The notes under the pieces are model-generated. The model saw only the letters and a program-made list of their open reading frames with translations, was not told where the DNA came from and did not search any database. The position numbers were made by a program, and so were the translations under genes. This document shows, in pieces, positions 44,634 to 56,600 of a DNA stretch of 64,000 bases; within the stretch, counting starts at the first letter, position 1, and each line of letters starts with the position of its first letter. Source of the DNA: Symbiodinium natans (taxonomy: Eukaryota; Sar; Dinophyceae; Suessiales; Symbiodiniaceae); assembly GCA_905221605.1 (NCBI GenBank), contig CAJNDS010000280.1, positions 124,001 through 188,000 on the forward strand, read 5' to 3'.

Positions 44634-47600
44634 CTGCGTTCGCACCAAAAATCAGAAGGCGTTCCTGTGAGCGCTGGCGAATGGTGCTTTCTCAGAGGGC
44701 TTCTTCTGTGGTCAAGTAGGCCAGGGTCTTAGCTTAGAGGTTCCGCTGACAGCAAGCATGGCCGGACCTCACCACACACCTACCTGCCCATCGCGATCTA
44801 CGAGCTCAAGTCGGGCGTAGCAACCAGGCGCGCAACGGAATCAACAACAACTGGACAACTCAAATCCAGAACGATCCAATGGCTGCACTATTTCGTTTCT
44901 ATATTTGGTGTCTGGATGATGCATGTTAACTACATTCACATCGCCCCATGCCTTAGTGGCAGATCGCAGGTCAGCTGTCAGGTCAAGGAAGAGACGTCAT
45001 CACAGCAACAGAAGGCATTCCCACCTCGCCCCTGGCATCGAGGGCCATGAACATAAACCTGAGATGGCAGCTGACATTCCAGGAAGAGGAACGGGAGCAA
45101 CACGTGAGCGCGCAGCATGCCCATAAAGAATTTGCGATTGAGCATGGACGGTTTGCAGCGGTGGTGCGTTCCCGTCTCTTGCTCCACACGGCGCAGCTCG
45201 CTTCCGCGATTCCTCATCATACAGGGGACTCTCATCTACCAGAGCATGCCACTGTGCTGCAAGTGCTTGCCATGACGGGTGGCGCCGGCATTCATGCAGA
45301 TCTTTGCCTTTTTTCTGTCTGCGCCCTCCGCCGCTCAGTCCAACGTCGAGTGAGAATTTCTACAAAGGAAGATGTGCAGCTTCCTAGACCGGCTCCATTG
45401 AATATCTTATCAGAGGAAAGGCTCGAAGAAGCCTGGGCGCAAGAGCGCGTTTCCTGAGCCGTCATCCAGCTTCACTTTCCACTTGCCGTCGCCATACTGC
45501 TGGACCAATGTCCCACAAACACCATTCTTTGCACGGAGGCCTGTGAGGCGAACCCGAGTGCCCTTCTGCAGAGGCACGGAGCAGCCACTAGATGGCTGGC
45601 TGGACACCAGGCTGGGCCATCCGCCCAGGGGAGCGTTTGCCACAGCCGGTGCGTTCGTCAAGGCAAAGTTGTTCGGGACAGGGCGCCGGTCCACACTGGG
45701 AATGTCCTGCAGAGCCTTGCGGTCATCTTCAAGATGCTTTTCCCAGTGGGCCTGGGCGGCTACTTCGGTGGTCTGCGTTTCGAGCTTAATCTGGCCTGCA
45801 GTGGGTGACAAGTACATCTCTCGGCTGAACTTGTCGAAGTGCGATGCAGAGAACCACTCGGGTGGAAAGAGCGAGCAGCATGCCGAAAACAGCACCTTGC
45901 AGGAGTCATCAATGGTGAGCAACAGCTCCGGAGTCGCATTCAGCATATCTGCCGAGGCAAAAGCCTTGAAGCGCATCCCGATTCCTCCGACTGCACCCCA
46001 CATCAGGCCAACTGCATCAATCTCCGGTCTTTGGAACCCGGGGATCCTGTCTAGGTAGGCGTTGGCGGCGATGTAATTGGACTGTCCCATGTTTGCTGTC
46101 ATGGTACTCATGGCCGTAAACTGCACTGTTTTTTGAAGCTTCATGCAGGTGTATGTCGGCCGGGCTGGCAGAGCCTGCATCGGCACCTGTCGAGGACCAG
46201 CCGTTGTGGCAAGCGTCAAAGTCGATGCTGCTTCCTCCTGTGCAGCTTTCTTTTGGCTTTCCAGCTCCGCTTGCAGCTGCACTTCTCCGTGCATGCTGTC
46301 CTGTATCATGCCCAATTCTGACCGTCTCGAGGCGTGAGCATATTGCGCCGCCTGCGGATCCCTGCTGATGGCGGCCCGAACCACATCCGGATCAGCTCGG
46401 AAAGCAGGAATCATGAACTTCAGCGCCTTCCCATTGCGCTTGGCCACGGCAACCGCAAAGTCCTTGTCGTTGAGCAAGTCTTCCGATGCATGCTTGTAAG
46501 CCTCGGCATCGTGGACGACCATCTCCAAGATCAAGCTGCGGTCGTCTCGCAAAGCCATGGTCGCCCCCTGTAGAGCGGCACCTTTGCCAGCCTTTGCTGC
46601 ATTCAGCATAAAGGACTTGTCATTCCGAACGGCATCTGGTGCTCCTGTCATGGCACCACCATGCATACCCACAGCCTTCAAAAGGAAATCTTTGTTGTTT
46701 CGGAGCTCCGGGGCAGCATCCGCAAAGGCAGTGCCGAAGTACTTGGTGGCTTCAAGCACTAATGCCTCGTCTGCTCGCATCTCTGGTGAGGCCAGCTTCA
46801 ATGCTGCACCCTGGCTGGTCAAGATCGCACTCTTCACCAGGTCACGGTCACTCTTAACGGGCTCTGGCGCATTTTGCAAGAGCTTCCAGTCATCCAATAC
46901 TGCGGCTCTCCACATGGCATGACGCCAACTGGACAAGCTGGAAATTGCAGAAGATGGTGGCTCCAATCCATCCTCCAATTGCTTGATGCCAGCCTTGTAC
47001 TCCGCGGCCTTAACTCCGCTGCGGATCACCGAGGAGGCAGCCAGCTGCGACAGGTCCACATCACCCTCCAGCCGCAAAGATGCTGCATAGTCACGTCTAA
47101 GTTCAGCCTCTTCGGCGGCCGGAAGGTCATTCGCCATGCTGAATTCCTTGCGGAGCTTGTCTGCGCTCTTGTTGTTGGTAATAACAGCTGCCTTTGCACT
47201 GAGGAGGAACCAAAGGCCAGGGATATCGAGGTAGCTGGCCGCAACCGTCATATCAAAGAGCATTTCCTTGTCCATGTTCACAAAGCTTGCGTCCCAACGT
47301 GTGGCACCACATTCAGCCAAGTTGTCACTGACGAGAGGAGTCCGAATCTCGCTGCACGCATGCTCCCTGTGGTGCTTGAGGTACTCAACCAGCTTAACCA
47401 TCACAGCTTTCTTTATCCTTGGCTGAACACGCTACTACATGAACAAAGTCAATTTAAGAAAGTGAGGCCCTGCATCGTTGCCACAACTCAACACAGGCAT
47501 CTTGTTTGCGTGAAAGGCACGGGTACTGAAGCTCTCCTTCGCACCCTTTGTCAAGGAGATCATTCCTCGCCCTGTAGGCCAAAGCAACTGCTTCTGCCGG

Positions 47601-50600
47601 CAGTTCGAAAACGTCGCCTTCGGTGCACTTGAGCTTTGCTTTCTTGCCCATCAGCTCCACCGGGCACGAGGTGCCCGGACCCATCTTCATCTGCCCAAAG
47701 ATTTCATAAGTTTCCTTGGGACGTCAATGGTCATGTGCACATGCAAGCGCTGCAAAACAGACAGCCCCGTGCACACAAAACTTCCTCCAGTCAGTGCCAA
47801 GCTTCGGCCATGGCTGCCTTTTGGGAATCCTGATCCTAGTCCTGACTGAGACAAAGCACCTGGCCCTGGATCATGGGCCAAAGCCAAGAAGGCTGAGGCG
47901 CGCGGAAGAACTGTCATGCTTTGCGCTGCGTTTGTGAGTGTGCTTCAGAATGCCAAAGCTCAAGATGCAGATCAAAAAGAAGTCATTTTTTTTGCGGCAG
48001 CTGCACTTCAGAGATACAGTTCCTAGGTGGAAGAAGCTAAGCGACTAAGCTTGACAGCTGGAATCCTGGAAGGAGCCTCTCAGGCCTAAGTCCTAAGATG
48101 CTGCCCGGCTGCTCAGATGCAAAGAGGTCCTTTACGCCGCCGCGGCCGATGCAAGTATTGCCTGGCGCTTCGCTGCAATCTTCTCCTTCAGCTTCGACCG
48201 CTTCTCCTCGATCTTACACTGCCGCTCAGCCACTGCTGCAGCATTGTAGGCCTGCACTGCCTGCGTCTCTGGGAAATGCATTTGGAACTGTGACTTCTGT
48301 GCAGCCTCTACCTTGGCCGCTTCGATGACTTCGAAGTTGCCTGGTCTCAGCAATGCATTGTTCGAACCATCGTCCAGCTGCACCTTCCAGGCACCATTCT
48401 CGCAGCGCTGGAGCAGTGTGCCAGTCATGCCATTCTTTGCACGAAGCCCTGTGAGTCTGATTTTGGCGCCTTCGTGCGCCGACACAAGGCTAGGCCAGCC
48501 GCCAAGAGGAGCTGAGCTTGGCAATGGCCGCCGGTCTACATCACTCATGTCCTGAAGGGCTTTTCTGTCTGCATCCACATCTTGGACCTGGGCTGCCGCA
48601 AAGTCCGTGGAGACTTCTAAGGGGATGGTACCCGCAGTTTTTGTCATGAAGTACTGTCTGCCCACTTGGTCCATGTGGGATGCAGTCCACCACTCGGGAG
48701 GAAACAGCGAGCAGGCTGCAACCCACAGCACTTTGCATGAGTCCTCAATCGTGAGCAAGAGCTCAGGTGTGGCATTGAGAAAGTCTGCAGAGGCAAAGGC
48801 CTTGAAACGCATCCCGATTCCACCCACAGCTCCCCACATGAGGGCAACAGCATCGATTTCGGGACGTCGAAAAGCTGGGATCTTGTCCAGGTATGAGTTT
48901 GCAGCAATATAGTTGGACTGTCCCATATTTGCAGTCATCACACTCATAGCAGTGAACTCAACGGTCTTCTGAAGTTTCATACACGTGTACTTGGACTTTT
49001 CCGGAAGAGCTTGCATAGGCACCTGCCGGGGAGGAGTCGTTGTGGCAAGCGTCAGGGTCTGTGCTGCCTCTTCCTGTGCCGCCTTCAACTGGTTCTCAAG
49101 CTCCGCCTGCATCTGGACTTCTCCGTGAATGCCCTCTTGGATCATGCCCAATTCTGACCGTCTCGAGGCGTGGGCATACTGCGCCGCCTGCGGATCCCTG
49201 GCAATGGCGGCCCGCACCACGTCTGGATCAGCTCGGAAAGCGGGAATCATGAACTTCAGCGCCTTCCCATTGCGCTTGGCCACCGCAACCGCCAAGTCCT
49301 TGTCGTTGAGCAAGTCTTCCGATGCATGCTTGTAGGCCTCGGCATCGTGCACGACCATCTCCAGGATCAAATTGCGGTCGTCCCGCAGATCCATGGCCGC
49401 CCCCTGGAGGGCGGCACCTTTGCCAGCCTTGGCAGCCTCTAGCATGAAGGATTTGTCCTTCCGCAAGGCATCTGCGGCCCCTTTCATGGCACCGCCATGC
49501 ACGCCCAAAGCCTTCAAAAGGAAATCTTTGTTGTTTCGGAGCTCCGGGGCAGCATCCGCAAAGGCAGTGCCGAAGTACCTGGTGGCCTCAAGCACTAATG
49601 CCTCGTCTGCTCGCATCTCTGATGATGCCAGCTTCAAAGCTGCACCCTGGCTGGTCAAGATCGCACTCTTCACTAGGCCACGGTCATTCTTAACGGGCTC
49701 TGGGGCATGTTCCAAGAGCTTCCAGTCATCCAGCACTGCGGCTCTCCACATGGCTTGCTTCCAGCTGGACGTGTCCACCACAGCCGACGGTGTTGAAGAA
49801 CCATCCTCCAGCTGCTTGATGCCTGCCTTGTACTCTGCTGCCTTCACCCCGTTCCGGATGACCGAAGAGGCAGCCAACTGAGACATGTCTGCCCCATACT
49901 TGCGTCTCAGGTCATTCTCCTCCGTGGCCGAGAAATCATTTGTCAACATGAACTCCTTGCGGAGCTTGTCTGCGCTCTTGTTGGTGGTCATGAGGGCTGC
50001 CTTTGCACTCAGGAGAAACCAAAGTCCTGGGATGTCAAGGTAGCTGGCCGCAACCGTCAGATCAAAGAGCATCTCCTTGTCCACATTAACAAAGCTGGCA
50101 TCCCAGCGTGAGGCACCACAGTCTACCAAGTGGTCGCTGGCAAGAGGTGTCCGGATTTCACTGTATGCATTGCCCGTGTGATGTTTCAAGTACTCCATGA
50201 GCTTGAGCACTACACTCTTCTTCAACCTTAGGCCACGCAGGCTGAACGCAGGCTGAACAAAATGATACCACGCAAACCGTCGTGCAGAGACTTCATGACC
50301 CTAGAGGATCTTTGCAATACCATGCCGCCACGGCACGGGACCGCGAACTCTTCCTCACACCCCTTCTCTAGAAGGTCCTTTCGTGCTCTGAAAGACAAGG
50401 CAAGTGCCTCTGCTGGCACTTCCAAGACATCTCCATCGGCGCACTTGACCCTGGCAGTCTTGTCCACCAAATCCTCTGGGCAGGCCTGCCCTGGGCCCAT
50501 CTTCATCTGTCCGAAGACTTCATACGTCTCCTGAGGCCAGCTGAAGGTGAAATTCAAGCGCACTTCAAGCGCAAGGACAACTTAGACCTCGGAGCCGATT

Positions 50601-53600
50601 ATTTCAGCCAAGCGGCAGCCATGACTCACGTCAGGAGCCAATCCCTATCCTCGAAACACCCTGTTTATCCCGACCATGGGCCGAAGCCGAGATGGCTGAG
50701 TGGGGGAGCATCAGAAGCAGCCTGTACTTCACCTACGCAGTGTATGCATCGAGAAAGAGTGATTGAAAGAACATCTGGCTCGCATTGCCAGTGGGAACGC
50801 CATGGTCCATAGCAGAGGTGCATGAACAAACTTAGGGCTCCGAGCCCAGTGACCCAGCCCTTGCAGTTCTCCGGGATGTGCATCTCTGTGCAATCCTGAG
50901 CCACGCACCACGCCAGCGTGACATGGCAGAACTTCACACACCAAGCAAACCTGTGCACGCCATCTTCCGGGGGTATACGAGGCCCCGGGCATCACGGTCG
51001 GACACGTCCTTGACCGTGACACTTCCACGACCTCAAAGTTGCCCTTGCCCTTGTTCATCGTTACAAGAGAAGGGATGCCTGAACCTTGCAGCGCATCGGC
51101 TGTGACCATTGTCGCCTACGCTCCAAAGCCGCGTAGCCGTCAGGTTGCCCGGAAGCTGGAGACTCAGCCCACTTAGTTGTGCCAGATAGCTTCTCCCCTG
51201 TGATTCGCCAATCAATCATCCATTCCCTTGAAATATACACGCTTCATGTAAGAAAATCTCCTTTAGGTCGACGTCGCCCCTTCTAAATCCACGTGGCCGC
51301 CCCTCCCACCAATGAAAAAATCGAGGAAACAGCCTCCATCGATTCAATCGGCCACTAAGGAACCAGCCTAAAAGCAATACCCTGACGAAAGCAGCGCAAT
51401 GCGACCGCTCGACCTTCCGAGTCATCATAGCACTCACTGAGACCGCCGCGCTGGGCCAGCAGCCAGTCAATGAACTGCTTCACGCGCCTGCGCTCCTGCG
51501 AGGGCTGAGTCTTGGATGCGATGCTGCTGCTTTGAGACCGCTTCATCCTTCACAGACGCAGCGCATCCAAGGTGTAGTATGGCAGAGCAAATATCAGCGT
51601 CGCATGACAACAGTCCTTCAGCGTCCCAGCCATGAAGCACACGTGCCCGACATACTCCAGGATCACCTCTCTGAAAGCGCGGTTCAGTTCCTCTACGGAC
51701 TACTACAAGTCTTCGAACATTGGCAGGGGCTCTGGCATTTCTGAACATTTTGACCAATGTCGACCATATGCACCAAAGGCAAAATCGCTGCTCCCCATCC
51801 CCAACTTGCTCTTGACAGGAAGCCCTCAAAACTTCAAAACAATTGCAAGCACGGAAGACAATTGTAGGTTTGTCTGACCACATGTTGTGCAGGGGCCCCT
51901 GGCATTGGCTGCGAAGGCCAACTTCTTCCTGGTGGAACCTTGGGTTTGCCGGACTGCGGAGCAAAGCACATAGAGTCACAGAAGGTGCTGCGGCACTTGG
52001 TCTAGCCTCTGGTATCTGCTCGACTGCACTGCGCAGAGTGCGCAGAGCTCGCAATGTGTGTAAATCGATTTGGCGTGGCGAAAGGTTGTTGGCAAAACGC
52101 TGGACATTCGGCAGCAGATCACAATACAAATCTGGCGCAGATGCGGCATCTTCCACTGACCCTGCTATTCTTGAGCGTTCGTCGCCTGGGGTCCGGACCC
52201 TCCTTGCCTTGCCAGGGCAGCCAGTCTGTAACATATGAATACGCTACAAGCCCGAGCTCCCGGGGACTTTCCAAGATGCCCCTGCTTCTTGAAATGGAAA
52301 TCCTGCCTAGCGCATAGCTCAGCTCATCGTCCCTGAAGATCATGCGGTCTGTGGCGAAGCCCTGCACCAACGAGATATCGACAAGAAGCATTCCATAGCA
52401 CCGTAGTACCTATCTACAGCCAGATTGTCGCTTGCTTGCTCATTCTCAAGTCGCTGGAGTGAAACGACATGCGGCCAACCTTCTCGTCACTGAACTTCTC
52501 CCGAATGCCCCGGGTAAAGGTGCCAGGAGCTTTCGTCTCCACTGCGCTCATGACCTGCGGCAATGGAAGTAAAACTTCCGCACAAGGTTCTCACCGTCCC
52601 GGCTGGCTTTGACAAACTGGGGGGTGAGGGAATGCGCCGTCAACCCCATTCCATCAACCGCATCCTGTCAGCAACTGCACTATCCAGTCCTTACATACAG
52701 TAACGTAGTAACTTACTGACTCTACCATACCCGTGGCAGCCTTGAGCTCTGCGCCACGCCGCGAGCGTTCGCTGCCGAAGATCGCCAGCTGCTCTGAGCC
52801 ACCGCGGCCTGGTGATGAGCTTCTTTGTGTCCGAGGGACAAGTGTCCAAGTGTCCAGGGCAGTCCCCTCTACCGATCTCTGCCGGCTGGACAATGCCGAA
52901 GGGGGCCCGCTTGGAGTTCGTTTAGGCGGTCAGGCACCCGGCAGGCAATATTTCTGGTCAGTTTTTGTTTTTGTCCGGGGCGCGTCGGGTTGCACAGTTG
53001 GTTGGCGGAGTTGCTGGTGACCTGCGTGGTGTGTCCCTGTAGCAGCAAAGGAAATTTGCAATTGCAGAAATCCGACATAGTTAGCTGTCTGTGTCAACAT
53101 CGATTTGGCGGTATTCGTGGTGGTAGCGCCATGCGTGCCCCTTTCGTTCGCAGGTTTCATGTCCACATACAAGCATCACCGTAGAGCTAGCCAGTAGCAG
53201 CTGATGGTCCCGGTAGCTGCAGCGGCATGCAGAAGGAGCACAGCCGAAGCAGCCAGACCCAGCCAGCAAGCTGCATGCGATGGGGAGTTTGACACGGCAA
53301 GATGCAAACATAATTTTCGGTAGCAGTCACTGCATTGCCACAGCCATTTGCAGCGTCATATGCCGCTCAGAGACATCGCAAAAGCTACAAAAAAAAACAA
53401 AAGGGCAAAGCAAAAGCAACAAAACTGCCACATTTACAAACTTCAATTGGCAAGTTGATCGTCCTGGTATAAAAGAAAGTAGTGTGAGTAAAGGAAAGTA
53501 GTGTGAGCAAAGGATTCTCCGGTTATTTTGCCACCCGCCTAGCTGACCGTTATCCATGTGTACGAAACGTTACCCGTGTCCTGCAGCACCCCCCCATCCT

Positions 53601-56600
53601 TGCTGTCAGCAGCTTCCATGACGATCCTATGGTCCTACCAGCTTCTGGTTGGTCAAAAGGGAATACTGGATAAAATTGAGGTAGCACATATCAGCACGGA
53701 GATCGAATGTCTTGCCTCGCCCTTTGGTGCTGCCGCCATCCTTCCATTCTTTCAAAGGCTACCGCGACGCAGCTCCAGCTTATGGCTTCAAGACAGTTAT
53801 ACGGCTTCGATGGCGAAATCCCAATCCTTGTTCATGAAGAACATCAGGGTGCCCCACTCCTGGCGACCACACGGACGTGGTCTTCGGGCCCTTTGACTGC
53901 TGCAGGCAAAGCGATTCTTAGTTCTGCACCAGGATTATGGCTGTTTCAGGCCCTCCGGGTTCACACTTTTGCATGCCAGCACTCCTCCTCGATGCCGCCC
54001 AACGCAGCTCTTCGGTTACCGGTGACGTATCCGATGCAATCCTGCGGTACGTCCTGAAGATGGGCACAAGAAAGTCGACTTGCAACTTGCGCCCTGCAAG
54101 TTGTGAAAATGTGCAGAGATGAGGGTGCCGCCACAACGGTAATGTCGTCGCGATCTTCCCATCCATGGACCTAAGATGTTATGGGCAGCTGCCCATGCGG
54201 AGCGATGTGTTATTTTCACTTCTTCAGGGCGATGCGTAGACCGGACCTTCCAACTGGTCAAAGAGCCACTTCATGTACTCCTTTCCGGGCAGCCAGAATC
54301 TCAACATCTACGGTTGCAGTTTCAGCTCCCGTCCTTGGCCCGCTTGCGCTCTGCTTTGCAGCCGGAGAATAGCGCATTCTGCATCCAGGCAAGGCTAGAC
54401 GTGTTGACACGGTCTGACACGGAGGCATGGAAAAACATTCGCCATTTAAGCACACCGGGTTCTTTCTCCGCGCTCCCCACAACTCAAATCCTGCCTACCG
54501 AGACAGTGGTTGGTGCTTCTGCTCACTCCACCGAACTTCAAGCCCGTGTCAGCTTCTCCACGGCGACGACTTGAGGATGGGCGCTCGCCAGTCTTGACAT
54601 GTTTCTGTTCCTTTCAAGCCGAGCATCAGATGTCGCCTCCAGTGGCAAGATGAAGCAAGCCGATCTTCTCCATTTGCGGTCGTCCCTCTTGCGGCGGCAT
54701 CAAGAACTACCGCCAATGAGCTGCTAGATGTTGGTGAAAATTCGCTCCTGCAGATCAACTCACTGAAGGTAGCCCCCTCATGCCATGGATGCTGCGTCTG
54801 CAAACTTTAGTGGAGGTGATCATGGGCTCCTTGGCAAGGACCGCACACGAGGCCTCGTCATAAGTTTGCCACGTGAACAAGCGACAAAGCGATGTTGCCA
54901 AGAAGACTCTCTTGCAGACGAGTATCCTCATCTGACCCACACACCGCCTGTCATCCCATCAGTGATGATTGCACTCAATTTGAATTGCACGCTCTGGAAG
55001 TATCGTTCAAGCTCGCAGTTGTGGACTTTGCATGGAAGTTGATGCCTGCAGCGCTGCCGGCGTATCACGCAGCATTTCGTACCGCCCGCAGACCACCACG
55101 GCAGTATCAAGGAGCCTTGGGTCCCAGCTAATCACTCGTAACAGAAAGGGCACCAAGCGCAGAAGGAGACACGCACGGAAAAAGCTCCTGCCAAATCCAA
55201 AGGAAGTGCGACGCCCCCACCATGCTGAGAGAACCTGGCGTTGTCGTTCTCTATCTTGGGAGCACTGGGATCTTTACTGCTTTGCAACAAGTGCACTTTG
55301 GATGATGTTTTTGCCGCATGGAGTCGCAGCATGTGACATGGTTATATTCACTGGGGCAGCAGTCGAAGCAGTGATGGAGCATTGTTGCATCTGTCTAGGT
55401 ATTCGACTCGGAGCTGTTACCTGTGCAGCATATGATATGCATCAACAGAAGGCTCGCTGCTTGTACAGCATGTGCAGCATGTGGCGCTTCTCAGAGCATA
55501 TGATGTGTGTCAGTCCACACTCTTTACGAGTACTGTTTAAAGGTCGCTCCGGCAGGTCGTGCCTGAGTTAAGGCGGGCTGCGACGACTCCCACTCTGTTG
55601 TTCCAGTCTCCCTCTCCATCCCCCTCTCCCTCCCTCTTTCTTTCTGTTTTTCCTGGGGCTTGGGGGTGACCCCCGCGCGCTGGGCGCACCCCCACACTGT
55701 TGTGGAGCAAAACCGTTCACACTCTCACTCTCTCTCTCTCTCTCTCTCTGCACGCGCGTGCCTGCCGCAAGCTCTAGAGCCAGAGCTTCTTGGGGATACA
55801 GCTTGCCGGACCTGAAGGCCGTTGGGTCCATGCCATTGATTGCCATTGTGCACCGATCCAAGAAGGGACGACAGTGCCCGCCTGAGAAACGCAGGAAGCG
55901 CTTCACGGGCAGCCTCAGCTCGAAGTTGTTGAGCTTTTCTCGGCTGAAAATTTAACTTATCCAATTCGGAGAAGCTGCCATCTGTTCCAATGCCACACCC
56001 CTCTCAACCTGAGCCAGCCAGTTTCACGCAGTGTGTGTGAAAGGTTCCGCAGTGTGAGCTGGGACGCCGCATCTTGGAGGATGCTTCCCACACCCTGGCG
56101 CTGGCCTAACAGGGCGTTAAGAAGGTGGCGACATACCTCAAGCAAGCTCAGGGCTGCAGGGCCTGAGACGAGAAGAGTGAGCCTGAGCTTGCCAGCCACG
56201 ACCCAGTCTTCCAGTTGGTCCTGAAGAACTGGAGAAATTGAGCACGTGTCTCGTTGAAGCTGAACATGCTTGTCAAGGGGAGCGCCTTGTAAGCTAGATC
56301 TTTCACGTCTCGGATCCCATAGAAGAGGTGGATCTCCAGAGTTTTGCCTAGCTCTTGCAGTCGCAGAAGTGCTGCCAGTGCTGCCTTCGCCCCCGAGAGG
56401 CCAACACCGGAGGACACCAGCGCTACGCGCCGCACGGGCGAGTCGGGCGAAGCCAAAGAGTCGCAGAGAAAACGGTAGTAGCCATTGAAGAAACCCGAGA
56501 TGGCAGGGTTTACGAAGAGTCCCACTACTGGTCCTGGCACTAGTTGCCGCACTGCGTGTGCTACCTCCACCACCACGCTGTTCAGGCCCTCAGGTGGAGG

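Noticed and set aside
51010-51066. Apparent remnant of a third Skp1-fusion copy (GKGNFEVVEV resembles the end of copy B)
   Set aside because: The same bases in another frame give RGSVTVKDVSDRD, which completes a split codon from the previous KH exon; the resemblance is chance.
51467-52234. 255-codon minus-strand open frame
   Set aside because: It crosses two KH exons (about 52180 and 51666-51616) in a different frame, and its own translation has no family or repeat signal.
55032-55571. 179-codon plus-strand open frame
   Set aside because: No family, Met- and Cys-rich translation, opposite strand to all genes and overlapping coding-like minus pieces; listed only as part of an unassigned stretch.
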